Shown: positions 1 to 7,454 of the stretch, in pieces
Numbering within the stretch: the first letter of the stretch is position 1
Layout of the letters: every line of letters begins with the position of its first letter
DNA from: CALARM01 sp964431735
GTDB taxonomy: Bacteria > Vulcanimicrobiota > SpSt-956 > JAKJGF01
DNA length: 9,217 nt
Assembly: GCA_964431735.1 (NCBI GenBank)
Contig: CAYSLJ010000222.1
Coordinates: forward strand, 1-9,217
Reading direction: 5' to 3'
Made by a program: the position numbers and the translations under genes
Notes under the pieces: generated by a model
Seen by the model: only the letters and a program-made list of their open reading frames with translations
Database searches by the model: none
Told to the model about the DNA's origin: nothing

Positions 1-19
1 ACGCGTTACGCGTCACGAG
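1..19. repeat. Heptamer repeat cluster, cut by the window edge
   Basis: The window opens with ACGCGTT and ACGCGTC in tandem, then ACGAG. Read on the other strand these are GTGACGC and GTAACGC units, the same 7-bp family that fills the region after 7076. The cluster is followed by GAATAAAA, similar to the GGATAAAA that follows the cluster at 7229. It probably continues to the left of the window, so its full length is unknown. Confidence 0.75.
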
Positions 20-51
20 AATAAAATATGCATTATTTATACTCACCTCAG

Positions 52-94
52 TAAAGACCCTGTGATTAAGAACCCTTTAATCATCGGGTCTTTA
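52..94. terminator. Imperfect hairpin, possible terminator of an upstream gene
   Basis: TAAAGACCC at 52-60 is perfectly complementary to GGGTCTTTA at 86-94. An inner GATTAA/TTAATC stem (64-69 with 77-82) continues the structure past a mismatch and a wobble pair. The 3' arm ends in only three T residues and no longer T-tract follows, so termination is plausible but not assured. It separates whatever lies to the left from the efflux operon. It could also be an unrelated intergenic palindrome. Confidence 0.4.
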
Positions 95-113
95 GTAATT
101 ATATAATATGTAA

Positions 114-141
114 TAGACATTACAGTATATATATATATATT
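114..141 (+). promoter_or_regulatory. Candidate sigma70-type promoter of the efflux operon
   Basis: TAGACA at 114-119 (close to TTGACA) is followed after 16 nt by TATATT at 136-141, inside a run of alternating TA. Transcription would begin near 148-150, just before the palindromic element at 160-186. If correct, the ATG at 142 lies at or before the transcript start and cannot be the start of the MarR gene. A second -10-like TATAAT at 102-107 has no convincing -35 partner. Confidence 0.4.
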
Positions 142-159
142 ATGATATTGTCAGGTGGG

Positions 160-190
160 CGAAATATTCGGAAACCGAAATATTCGGAAA
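160..190. promoter_or_regulatory. Candidate MarR operator: palindrome plus 15-bp direct repeat
   Basis: CGAAATATTCGGAAA occurs twice, at 160-174 and 176-190, a perfect 15-bp direct repeat with a 16-bp period. The pair also makes a palindrome centred at 173. TTCGG and CCGAA arms flank AAA, and CGAA at 160-163 pairs with TTCG at 183-186, so 9 of 12 arm positions match. MarR-family dimers usually bind palindromes of this size beside their own promoter. Its place between a putative promoter and the first gene suggests autorepression of the operon. No binding data exist here, so the function is inferred. Confidence 0.5.
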
Positions 191-203
191 AATTCCTAAA
201 TAA

Positions 204-209
204 AAGAGG
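204..209 (+). promoter_or_regulatory. Ribosome binding site deciding the MarR start
   Basis: AAGAGG lies 10 nt before the ATG at 220 and 4 nt before the ATG at 214. The in-frame ATG at 142 is preceded only by alternating TA and has no such site. A spacing of 9-10 nt matches the pump gene (GAGGAG, 9 nt) and the kinase gene (10 nt) in this window, which favours 220. Confidence 0.5.
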
Positions 210-219
210 CTTTATGGTT

Positions 220-684
220 ATGGATAAAAAAGAAAATTACCTGATTGATGAACTGACACAACTCTGTATCGATACAGGTGAGAAGTTTCTCTGTACTGTT
301 CACAGACGTCCTACAAGTATGGACCATTTTTCCATATCACAGATAAAGGTTTTAATGATTCTTTCTCATAATAAGAGTGTTAAAATGAAGGATATAACGG
401 AAGCACTCGGCATAGCCAATAGTTCTGCTACAGAGCTGATAGATAAATTAATAAAAGACGATTTGGCAGAAAGATATAGAAAAAATAGTGACAGAAGAGT
501 TGTAATGGTAAAATTATCTGAGAAAGGAAGAGATTTTGTAAATGAGATGAAAGAACTTAAGAGAAAGTGCTGGAGAAGTATGATAGAAAAATCGGAAGAA
601 GAAGACAGGGAAGATTTACTCAGAGTTGCAAAGAAATTCTATGATCTTATATGCAGAGCGGCAGAGGAGGGAGTGTTCCTCTGA
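220..684 (+). CDS. MarR-family winged-helix transcriptional regulator
   Basis: A DNA-binding repressor of the MarR family, probably controlling the efflux genes it precedes. From the chosen start it has 154 residues, normal for the family. The helix-turn-helix lies at about 54-80 (K-D-I-T-E-A-L-G-I-A-N-S-S-A-T-E-L-I-D-K-L). The wing follows at 81-101 with the family's D-R-R (91-93) and V-K-L-S-E-K-G. Helices at both ends would form the dimer interface. In-frame ATGs also exist at 214 and 142. The one at 142 would add 26 residues and translate the operator-like element, and it lacks a ribosome binding site. The stop overlaps the next gene's start (TGATG), so it is the first gene of the efflux operon. 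Family members commonly release DNA on binding a phenolic or lipophilic ligand; the ligand here is unknown. Confidence 0.9.
   Translation: MDKKENYLIDELTQLCIDTGEKFLCTVHRRPTSMDHFSISQIKVLMILSHNKSVKMKDITEALGIANSSATELIDKLIKDDLAERYRKNSDRRVVMVKLSEKGRDFVNEMKELKRKCWRSMIEKSEEEDREDLLRVAKKFYDLICRAAEEGVFL
665..671 (+). promoter_or_regulatory. Shine-Dalgarno sequence for the TolC-like gene
   Basis: AGGAGGG sits inside the end of the MarR coding sequence, 12 nt before the ATG at 684 that overlaps the MarR stop as TGATG. This arrangement suggests translational coupling. It argues for a start at 684 rather than at the ATG at 651, which lies upstream of the site. An ATG at 705, behind a weak AAAAGG, remains an alternative. 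Confidence 0.55.
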
Positions 685-2075
685 TGAATAAAAGGCGATT
701 TTTTATGAAGAAATTTAGATTTTTTCTATTATTAATTTTAATATTATCTGTAAGAAACGTTTGTTTCTCACAGGAAAATAAAACAATTACCCTTGAAAAT
801 AGTGTTAAAATTACACTGCAGAACAGCCTGGACCTTCAGTATTCAGATCAGGAGATTCAGAAATCTGAAGTAAGGGTAAATCAGGCAAAAACCGGAGGCT
901 ATCCAAATGTAAATGCTTCCGCATATTATACAAGAATGGATCCTGTTCAGAGTTTTGAAGTCGGCGGAAAAACTACAGAACTGGGAAGCAATAATCAGGG
1001 ACAGGCAAAATTGACTTTTAACTATTCCCTTTATGACGGCAGTAGAGTTACCAATCAGGTGGATCAGGCAACTATGGTAAGTGAAGCCACCAGGTGTGAC
1101 AGGGAAGTAACCAGACAGAATGTAATATATAAAGCTATCGACAGTTATTACGGTGTTCTCAGGGCATATAAACTGCTTGATGTGGCCAATGACAGTCTTT
1201 CCACTACAAAAGAACAGTACGGTATATCCGAGGCTTATTATGAAGAAGGTCTTGTGGCAAAATCGGATGTACTCAGTGCAAAGGCACAGCTGGCCAATGT
1301 GGAACTCGGAGTGATAAGTGCCGAGAGTAATGTAGCACTAAAGAAAGCTGCACTGAATGATACAATGACTATTCCTCTCAAGGAGGATTTCGAACTGATA
1401 GATGATCTTGTATATAAACCTTTTCCCGTAGATACAGACTACTGTACATATCTTGCCTGTAATAACCGGGGAGAAGCAAAGAAAATAATGTTTTTAATAA
1501 AAGCTGCGGAAGCACAGATAGAGGTTGCGAAAAGTGACAGAAAACCTGCTGTAACCTTTAATCTTGATTACATAGCTTTCAGTTCTACTTTTATGAATCC
1601 TTCAAACAGCACAAATGCTACATTCTCTGCCAGTGTACCTATTTTTGACCGTGGTCTTACAACCTGTAAGATTGATGAGGCAGAAATAACTCTGGCACAG
1701 GCGAAAACGAATCTGGAACAGCTTAAAAAAGCACTGGCTCTTCAGGTAACACAGGCTTATTTACTGTTACATGAGTCAGAAGAAAAGGTACATAAAGTCA
1801 AAGCCAATCTTGAATCTGCCCGGCAGAATTATGAAGTGGCAAGACTTCGTTATCAGGAGGGTATAGCTCCTTTCATAGAGGTTTCAAATGCCCAGCTTGT
1901 TCTTACAAATGCAGAGGTAGATAATGTACAGGCTCTTTATGATTATTATCTTTCCAAGGCAAATATGATAAAGACTACAGGACTTCTTCCTGAAGACGGT
2001 AAACTTGATGATATAAAACTCATAAAAACAGGAGAGGAGGGCTCGTCAGGAGAGGAGCTTAAAAACACAAAATGA
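684..2075 (+). CDS. TolC-like outer-membrane efflux channel
   Basis: Outer-membrane factor of the OEP/TolC family, forming the trimeric exit duct of a tripartite pump. From ATG 684 it has 463 residues, typical for the family. An N-terminal signal peptide (basic residues, then F-F-L-L-L-I-L-I-L-S) ends near residue 29-31. No convincing lipobox is seen, as R-N-V-C does not fit. The two OEP halves are recognisable by their paired signatures: Y-E-E-G-L-V-A-K-S-D-V-L-S-A-K at 186-200 and Y-Q-E-G-I-A-P-F-I-E-V-S-N-A-Q at 390-404. Each lies in long heptad-rich helices. Strand-like stretches near 75-125 and 290-325 fit the beta-barrel portions. The acidic tail repeats G-E-E because the DNA carries two GGAGAGGAG copies that also act as ribosome binding sites for the next gene. 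The stop overlaps that gene by 4 nt. Starting at 705 would give a shorter, equally plausible signal peptide. Confidence 0.92.
   Translation: MNKRRFFMKKFRFFLLLILILSVRNVCFSQENKTITLENSVKITLQNSLDLQYSDQEIQKSEVRVNQAKTGGYPNVNASAYYTRMDPVQSFEVGGKTTELGSNNQGQAKLTFNYSLYDGSRVTNQVDQATMVSEATRCDREVTRQNVIYKAIDSYYGVLRAYKLLDVANDSLSTTKEQYGISEAYYEEGLVAKSDVLSAKAQLANVELGVISAESNVALKKAALNDTMTIPLKEDFELIDDLVYKPFPVDTDYCTYLACNNRGEAKKIMFLIKAAEAQIEVAKSDRKPAVTFNLDYIAFSSTFMNPSNSTNATFSASVPIFDRGLTTCKIDEAEITLAQAKTNLEQLKKALALQVTQAYLLLHESEEKVHKVKANLESARQNYEVARLRYQEGIAPFIEVSNAQLVLTNAEVDNVQALYDYYLSKANMIKTTGLLPEDGKLDDIKLIKTGEEGSSGEELKNTK
2029..2057 (+). promoter_or_regulatory. Doubled Shine-Dalgarno element before the adaptor gene
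   Basis: CAGGAGAGGAG occurs twice, at 2029-2039 and 2047-2057, within the last codons of the TolC-like gene, where each copy encodes Gly-Glu-Glu. The nearer copy ends 14 nt before the ATG at 2072, a long spacing. Both are strong matches to the anti-Shine-Dalgarno sequence. Together with the ATGA overlap they suggest re-initiation by ribosomes finishing the channel gene. The doubling may be chance low complexity. Confidence 0.5.
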
Positions 2076-3613
2076 TAAACTATTTAAGGAAAACATATAA
2101 TTTAACAATTACAGGTCTGATGCTTATAATAATGATCTTTTCCGTTTCATGTAAGACTAAAACAGAGCAGATAGCATCAAGGGAAGAAATGCAGAAAAAA
2201 GAGGGTATTCCCGTGGAAATTGTAACGGTAAAAAAGGGAGATGTCCGTGTTACCGTAGAAGCAAGCGGAGAGCTTAAAGCTGATGATGCCCTTACTGTAA
2301 ATACGAATAACACCGGCATAATACAGGAACTTATGGTAAAAGAAGGCGATTATGTAAAGAGCGGCCAGGTAGTGGCAGTTATAGAACCAAATGATATAGA
2401 GGATCAGATTACTCAGGCACAGGCAGCTCTTAATACCGCTCATTTAAGACTTGCCCAGGCCCAGACTAAAGTAATATTACAGAATACCCAGGTGGAAGGT
2501 TCCATAAAACAGGCACAGGCAGGTGTAAAAGCTGCAGAAGCTCAATATGAGCAGACCAGGTCTTCTCTTGTGGCAACAAAAGAAAGACTCTCTATTATAG
2601 AAGAAGGTGCGAGAAAGCAGGAAATAGCACAGGCTGAAGAAACAGTGGCACAGGCAGAGGCAAATTTTAGAGAAGCGAAAGTAGACCTGGGCAGAATGCA
2701 GAGGTTATGTGCAAAAGGTGCCATATCACAGCAGCAGCTGGATGTGGCCCAGGTTCAATATGATGTGGCAGAAGCACAGTATAAAAGTGCCATTCACAGA
2801 CTTGATCTGGTAAAAGAAGGATCCCGTTCCCAGGAAAAAGCAGCAGCAAGACAGGATGTAGAGATGGCAGAGGACAGAGTTACGGCGGCAAAAGCAGCCC
2901 TTGATCAGGCAAAAGAAGCACTTGTCATTGCACGGAATAACAGAATGCAGGTTACAGTGGCACAGCAGGAAGTGGATGTGGCAGAAGCGGGAGTCGCACA
3001 GGCACAGGCACATATAGATACACTGTCCAGAAAACTTCAGAAATCGTATGTTAAATCTCCCATATCAGGTTATGTTACGAAAAAATATGTAAATCTGGGT
3101 GAAAACACAAGCGGTCCCGGTGCCACCAAGATTATAGATGTTTTTGATCAGGGCACTCTTTATTTTGAAGCACTTGTTTCAGAAACTGAGATAGCAAAGA
3201 TAAACAGAGGACTCTCTGTGGATATAACCATAGACGGTATGCCTGAGAAACATTTCTCAGGTACTGTAAATGATATAATTCCCCAGGCGGGAGCGGCAAG
3301 ACAGTTCTCGGTAAAGATAAGCGTAAAAGGCGGGGGCAGTGAATTGAAACCCGGTATGTTTGCCAGAGGCCAGGTATTACTGGCCGAACATAAGGATGTT
3401 CCGGTTATTGCAAAAGATGCAGTCAGGGATAAAGAAGGCAAAAAATATGTTTACACCGTGGAAGAACTTTATGCAGTGGAAAAAGAAGTCGTCACAGGAC
3501 CCTCTATGAATGGTTCCATTGAAATAGTAAAAGGACTCTCCACGGGAGAAAAAGTAGTTTATTCAGGTTTTGTCAAAAACGGTGATCTGGTAAAAATTAT
3601 ACATGAGGAGTAA
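2072..3613 (+). CDS. RND efflux periplasmic adaptor (HlyD/AcrA-type lipoprotein)
   Basis: Membrane-fusion protein that would link the RND pump to the TolC-like channel in the periplasm. Residues 1-27 are a lipoprotein-type signal ending in F-S-V-S-C, with Cys27 the likely lipidation site; the -3 residue is Ser rather than the usual Leu. Domains in order: beta strand and first lipoyl half (about 46-106, with G-I-I-Q-E-L-M-V-K-E-G-D-Y-V-K-S-G-Q), a long Ala/Gln-rich helical hairpin (about 110-323), second lipoyl half (329-345, S-P-I-S-G-Y-V-T-K-K), beta barrel (about 360-437) and membrane-proximal domain (438-513). At 513 residues it exceeds the usual 370-420 of AcrA-type adaptors. The excess is in the hairpin, where E-G-A-R-K-Q-E (178-184) recurs as E-G-S-R-S-Q-E (249-255). 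The gene starts inside the channel gene's stop and ends 6 nt before the pump gene. Confidence 0.92.
   Translation: MINYLRKTYNLTITGLMLIIMIFSVSCKTKTEQIASREEMQKKEGIPVEIVTVKKGDVRVTVEASGELKADDALTVNTNNTGIIQELMVKEGDYVKSGQVVAVIEPNDIEDQITQAQAALNTAHLRLAQAQTKVILQNTQVEGSIKQAQAGVKAAEAQYEQTRSSLVATKERLSIIEEGARKQEIAQAEETVAQAEANFREAKVDLGRMQRLCAKGAISQQQLDVAQVQYDVAEAQYKSAIHRLDLVKEGSRSQEKAAARQDVEMAEDRVTAAKAALDQAKEALVIARNNRMQVTVAQQEVDVAEAGVAQAQAHIDTLSRKLQKSYVKSPISGYVTKKYVNLGENTSGPGATKIIDVFDQGTLYFEALVSETEIAKINRGLSVDITIDGMPEKHFSGTVNDIIPQAGAARQFSVKISVKGGGSELKPGMFARGQVLLAEHKDVPVIAKDAVRDKEGKKYVYTVEELYAVEKEVVTGPSMNGSIEIVKGLSTGEKVVYSGFVKNGDLVKIIHEE
3605..3610 (+). promoter_or_regulatory. Ribosome binding site of the RND pump gene
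   Basis: GAGGAG lies immediately before the adaptor's TAA stop (3611-3613) and 9 nt before the pump's ATG at 3620. It fixes the start and shows the two genes are translated from one message. Confidence 0.6.
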
Positions 3614-3619
3614 TTTTAT

Positions 3620-6600
3620 ATGTGGTTAACAGATGTAGCTATTAAGCGTCCTGTATTTACAACAATGTTTTTTATGGCCCTTATAGTGCTTGGCTATCGT
3701 TCCCTTACTCTTATGCCTGTAGATCTATATCCCAAGGTAGATATACCTATTATTACGGTAACTACCACCTATGCGGGAGCAGGGCCTGAAGAGATGGAAA
3801 CACTTGTAACAAAGCCTATTGAAGATCAGGTAGGTACTATAAATAAAATCGATGAAGTAACATCTGTGTCCCGTGACAGTATATCAGCCGTTATTATAAA
3901 ATTCCTTCTTGAAGCAGACCTGGATGTGGCGGCAGCAGATGTGAGAGATAAGATAGATCTTGCAAGACCGGATCTGCCGGAAGATGCAGACGACCCTATC
4001 ATATCCAAACTTGATTTCGGCGCTATGCCTGTTATCACTATGGGTATTACGAGTGACTCTATGGATATAAGAAGTGTAAAAACCCTTGTGGAACAGAATA
4101 TTGAAGATAGATTTTCCAAATTGAGCGGTGTCGGCAGTGTGGATGTATCAGGCGGTGATACGAGAGAAATTCAGATCTATGCAGATCAGGACAGACTTAA
4201 AGCCTATGGCATAACAATAGAAGAATTACGTCAGATTATAAATATGGCAAACCTGAATATCCCGGGCGGTGACTTGAAACATGGAAACAAGGAAAATTCC
4301 ATAAAAATCCTGGGAGAATTTGAAAGTGTTGATGAAATAAAAAATTTAAGGATAACAAAAAAGAAGAATAATGTAAATTACAGTATAAAATTAAGTGATA
4401 TTGCAGATATAACAGATGCTTCAGCAGAAAGAGATGCCATTACCAGACTTGACATGGTTGACAGTGTCGGAGTAACAGTAAAAAAACAGGCAGATGCAAA
4501 TACCCTGAAGGTTGTGGAACTGGTAAAGAAAGAGCTTGAATCAGTCCAGAAAGATTATCCACAGTTAAAGATAAAGATCAGCGATGATCAGTCAAAATTT
4601 ATAAAACAATCTCTGGAGTCTCTCAGGGAAGAACTGGTTGTGGGAGGACTTCTTGCAATATTAATAGTTTTTCTGTTTCTCCATGATTTGAGAAGTACTA
4701 TTATCATAGCCTGTGCTCTTCCGACATCAATGATGTCTATCTTTATCATACTGAATGCAGCAGGGCAGACATTAAATATGATGAGTCTTATGGGTCTTGC
4801 TCTCAGCACAGGTATATTAATAGATGACTCTATAGTAGTTCTTGAAAATATTCACAGACATCTTAAAATGGGAAAAGCACCGGCCCAGGCAGCCCTTGAC
4901 GGGCGTTCTGAAATAGGACTTGCCGCTATAGCCATAACACTCGTTGATGTAGTTGTATATCTGCCTATAGCCTTTATGAGAGGTATAGTAGGAAGATTTT
5001 TCTTCTCTTTCGGTCTTACCGTAGCTTCTGCAACACTCTTTTCTCTTCTCGTGTCATTTACTCTTACTCCTATGCTCGCTTCCATGTGGTTCAGGCAGGA
5101 GAAGAAAAGAAAAATACAGGATTTATGGTTTGAACTTAAAGAAGAAATGCTTGGCAGGTTAAAGGATATATTGTCTCCTGACAGATTAGATTCCATAGCT
5201 TCACTGGTAAATGTAAAATTTCTGGATGAATCACTTCTTAAGGAGCGGTTAAAAGAACTGAATTTTAACGATAAGGAAATTTTATTGCTCACCGATTATC
5301 TGAAACAGGTTAAAGAAGTTGAGTGTGAAGAGGAAGAACAGAATGGTTTATTTTCCTCGTGGTGGAATAATTTTGTCTCTTATTTTGATGCCTTTTATGA
5401 CGGACTTGATAATATATACAGAGGCGTTCTTTCCAGAGCACTGAAGGTCAGATGGCTTGTTGTTCTTGTTGGAATGGGCTCTCTTGTTGTGGCTATGAAT
5501 TTTATAGCTCCTTATCTCGGTTTTGAATTTATGTCTTCTACGGATAAGGGTATAGTAACGGTTAAAATGGAATTGCCCTCGGATTCCAATGTAGATGAAA
5601 CAGATAGATTTATAAGGGAAGTAGAAAACAGAATAAATAATAAAAAAGATTTTCCTGAGGTAATTTCCATCTTTACGACAGTCGGAGCGGAGACAGGAAC
5701 TATTATCGGAGGAGAACAGGGGCCTCAATACGCTACTGTTACTATTGATTTCGGGGAAAAACATACGAGAAAAAGAGACACGAAAGAAATAGGGAAGATG
5801 CTGGGAGAGAAACTGATGGATATTCCGTACAGAATTATCATAAGTTATCCCAGTTCCGTAGGAGGTGCAGGTACAGAAGCACCTGTTCAGGTGGAAATTA
5901 CAGGAAGCAAGTTTCAGATGGATAATATTATTGAACTGTCGGAAAAGGTGAGACAAATTGTAGAAACTACAGAGGGTACTCAGTCTGTCGATACAAGCTG
6001 GAAAGAGGGAAAACCTGAAACAAGGGTTGTTATGGACAGAATGAAAATGTCTTCCCATGGTATATCCGTAGGAACTATTGGATCCATATTGAGAACGAGT
6101 ATAGAAGGAAATACTGATATTAAATACAGAGAATTCGGAGAAGAATATGATATAAGAGTAAGGCTTAAAGAAAAGGATAGAAAAGAGCCTTATCAGGTTG
6201 CAAATATTTATCTCGGTCAGGTAGAGGAAAAACCAATTTCTATAAAGGATATAGGAATACTCAAGACATTACCTGCTCCGAATAAGATAGAACATTCAAA
6301 TAAACAGAGGAAGATTGTCATAAGTGCAGAACTTGCAAAAGGCTATCCTCTGGGTAACGTTAAAAGAGCTATTGAAGAAAGACTTGCGAAAGAAATTACT
6401 GTCCCTTCAGGCATAACGGTAAAGTTCGGCGGTGAAGGAGAGCGTATGGTAGAATCCTTTCAATATATGGTAGAAGCTCTGATCCTTGCCATAGTCCTTG
6501 TATATATGGTTATGGCAGCTCTCTTTGAAAGTTATCTGAACCCATTTATCATTATGTTTGCCCTTCCTCAGGCCATGGTCGGAGGTTTGCTGGCACTGTT

Positions 6601-6988
6601 TCTTACAGGTAAAACACTTAATATTATGTCCATGATCGGTATTATTATGCTTGTAGGACTTGTAGGTAAAAATGCCATACTTCTTATTGATTACACCAAT
6701 ACCCTGAGGGGAAGAGGTATGAAAAGGGATGATGCCATAAAGGAAGCAGGCCCTACAAGATTAAGACCTATACTTATGACTACCATAGCCATGATATTCG
6801 GTATGCTTCCAATAGCTCTGGGGCTTGGTTCCGGTTCCGAAATGCGCGGTCCCATGTCTATTGCGGTAATAGGTGGTCTCCTTCTGTCCACCCTGCTTAC
6901 ATTACTTGTCATACCTGTTCTTTATGCTCAATTTGATGATCTTGTGAATTTCCTGGGGAGAGTAAAGAAAGCTATTTCAAGAGCATGA
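3620..6988 (+). CDS. RND-family efflux transporter, HAE1 type (AcrB-like)
   Basis: Inner-membrane, proton-driven pump subunit that captures substrates from the periplasm or outer leaflet and passes them to the TolC-like duct. TM1 is at about 11-29, then the first periplasmic porter region (30-335), TM2-6 (about 337-490), TM7 (about 612-630), the second porter region, and TM8-12 (about 950-1105). The proton-relay residues are present: Asp402-Asp403 in G-I-L-I-D-D-S-I-V-V-L-E-N (AcrB D407/D408), Lys1017 in G-L-V-G-K-N-A-I-L-L-I-D-Y (K940), and R-L-R-P-I-L-M-T at 1047-1054 (R971, T978). It should therefore be active. At 1122 residues it is about 80 longer than AcrB-type pumps (about 1030-1050). 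The excess is in the cytoplasmic loop between TM6 and TM7 (about 495-575). Acidic relay residues and adaptor type fit hydrophobic or amphiphilic drug efflux rather than metal export, but the substrate is unknown. Last gene of the operon. Confidence 0.96.
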   Translation: MWLTDVAIKRPVFTTMFFMALIVLGYRSLTLMPVDLYPKVDIPIITVTTTYAGAGPEEMETLVTKPIEDQVGTINKIDEVTSVSRDSISAVIIKFLLEADLDVAAADVRDKIDLARPDLPEDADDPIISKLDFGAMPVITMGITSDSMDIRSVKTLVEQNIEDRFSKLSGVGSVDVSGGDTREIQIYADQDRLKAYGITIEELRQIINMANLNIPGGDLKHGNKENSIKILGEFESVDEIKNLRITKKKNNVNYSIKLSDIADITDASAERDAITRLDMVDSVGVTVKKQADANTLKVVELVKKELESVQKDYPQLKIKISDDQSKFIKQSLESLREELVVGGLLAILIVFLFLHDLRSTIIIACALPTSMMSIFIILNAAGQTLNMMSLMGLALSTGILIDDSIVVLENIHRHLKMGKAPAQAALDGRSEIGLAAIAITLVDVVVYLPIAFMRGIVGRFFFSFGLTVASATLFSLLVSFTLTPMLASMWFRQEKKRKIQDLWFELKEEMLGRLKDILSPDRLDSIASLVNVKFLDESLLKERLKELNFNDKEILLLTDYLKQVKEVECEEEEQNGLFSSWWNNFVSYFDAFYDGLDNIYRGVLSRALKVRWLVVLVGMGSLVVAMNFIAPYLGFEFMSSTDKGIVTVKMELPSDSNVDETDRFIREVENRINNKKDFPEVISIFTTVGAETGTIIGGEQGPQYATVTIDFGEKHTRKRDTKEIGKMLGEKLMDIPYRIIISYPSSVGGAGTEAPVQVEITGSKFQMDNIIELSEKVRQIVETTEGTQSVDTSWKEGKPETRVVMDRMKMSSHGISVGTIGSILRTSIEGNTDIKYREFGEEYDIRVRLKEKDRKEPYQVANIYLGQVEEKPISIKDIGILKTLPAPNKIEHSNKQRKIVISAELAKGYPLGNVKRAIEERLAKEITVPSGITVKFGGEGERMVESFQYMVEALILAIVLVYMVMAALFESYLNPFIIMFALPQAMVGGLLALFLTGKTLNIMSMIGIIMLVGLVGKNAILLIDYTNTLRGRGMKRDDAIKEAGPTRLRPILMTTIAMIFGMLPIALGLGSGSEMRGPMSIAVIGGLLLSTLLTLLVIPVLYAQFDDLVNFLGRVKKAISRA

Positions 6989-7019
6989 TAAAAATTTCTC
7001 TGAGAATATATTAAAAATG

Positions 7020-7038
7020 ACACAACCCTCAGTTGTGT
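7020..7038 (+). other. Small hairpin before the operon terminator
   Basis: ACACAAC at 7020-7026 pairs perfectly with GTTGTGT at 7032-7038 around a 5-nt loop. It lies between the pump's stop and the intrinsic terminator and has no T-tract of its own. It may stabilise the 3' end of the message. Confidence 0.45.
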
Positions 7039-7045
7039 AACTCCG

Positions 7046-7071
7046 GGGCAGGAAGATTTCCTGTCCTTTTT
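7046..7071 (+). terminator. Intrinsic terminator of the efflux operon
   Basis: GGGCAGGAA at 7046-7054 pairs with TTCCTGTCC at 7058-7066, nine pairs including one wobble, around a GAT loop. TTTTT follows directly (7067-7071). This is a standard Rho-independent terminator 57 nt after the pump's stop codon and marks the end of the four-gene operon. Confidence 0.88.
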
Positions 7072-7077
7072 GCTTTC

Positions 7078-7091
7078 GTGACGCGTAACGG
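7078..7091. repeat. Two-unit heptamer cluster
   Basis: GTGACGC followed by GTAACGG, starting six bases after the terminator T-tract. The flank GGAGTAAAAGG resembles the GAGGATAAAA that follows the larger cluster at 7229, suggesting a shared element boundary. Confidence 0.7.
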
Positions 7092-7228
7092 GAGTAAAAG
7101 GTTTATTACATGCTTTTGCTCAGGCCGGTAATTTTTATTCATGAAGGATTGTATGACCCTTTCATCGTATATATCATTTATAATAATATTAGGGGTTGTA
7201 AAAAAATAACCTTATCATATTTACAATC

Positions 7229-7255
7229 GTGACGCGTAACGCGTGACGCGAGGAT
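7229..7255. repeat. Three-unit heptamer cluster with conserved flank
   Basis: GTGACGC, GTAACGC and GTGACGC in tandem (7229-7249), followed by GAGGAT. Together with the C at 7228, this 28-nt stretch is the reverse complement of 7475-7502 and of 7537-7564 with one mismatch each. It is thus one arm of an inverted repeat whose other arm is present twice. Confidence 0.8.
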
Positions 7256-7333
7256 AAAAACCATAATTTGCCAGAGTTATTTTCTTACAGTCCCTTATAG
7301 TATATTTCATAACTTATTAGAATTTAAATTGTC

Positions 7334-7361
7334 GTGACGGGTAACACGTAAAGGGTGACAG
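7334..7361. repeat. Degenerate four-unit heptamer cluster
   Basis: GTGACGG, GTAACAC, GTAAAGG and GTGACAG follow each other with exact 7-bp spacing. They keep the GTRA core while the last three bases vary. This looks like a decayed copy of the array seen elsewhere in the region. Confidence 0.65.
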
Positions 7362-7374
7362 GTTTAATCCCTCC

Positions 7375-7402
7375 GCATTACGCATTACGCATTACGCATT
7401 AC
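7375..7402. repeat. Four perfect GCATTAC tandem units
   Basis: Four identical GCATTAC heptamers. The reverse complement GTAATGC differs from GTAACGC by one transition, so this array belongs to the same family but lies in the opposite orientation to the cluster at 7334. Its perfect identity suggests recent slippage or expansion. Confidence 0.85.
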
Positions 7403-7410
7403 GAGTTCAT

Positions 7411-7439
7411 TAGTTATGGATAGTTATGAAACTAACTAT
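7411..7439. promoter_or_regulatory. Operator-like direct and inverted repeat upstream of the kinase gene
   Basis: TAGTTATGGA (7411-7420) and TAGTTATGAA (7421-7430) are adjacent 10-bp repeats differing at one base. ATAGTTA (7420-7426) is a perfect inverted match to TAACTAT (7433-7439) around a 6-nt loop. Such compact symmetry could be a regulator-binding site or a small hairpin. No promoter elements can be placed around it with confidence. Confidence 0.4.
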
Positions 7440-7454
7440 AAAGAACATTTTGTT

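Noticed and set aside
142..219. N-terminal extension of the MarR gene from the ATG at 142
   Set aside because: It has no ribosome binding site, overlaps the promoter-like and operator-like sequences, and adds 26 residues beyond normal MarR length.
651..683. TolC-like gene starting at the ATG at 651
   Set aside because: It would place M-Q-S-G-R-G-G-S-V-P before the signal peptide and lie upstream of the AGGAGGG site. The TGATG start at 684 is better supported.
747..773. Lipobox in the TolC-like signal peptide (R-N-V-C)
   Set aside because: The residues before the Cys do not fit the L-A/S-G/A-C pattern. An ordinary signal peptidase I site after it is more likely.
5348..6058. Minus-strand open frame of 236 codons inside the pump gene
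   Set aside because: It lies wholly antisense to a clear RND coding sequence. The translation is rich in Ser, Cys, His and Phe with no domain signature, as expected for a shadow frame. The other minus-strand frames were dropped for the same reason.
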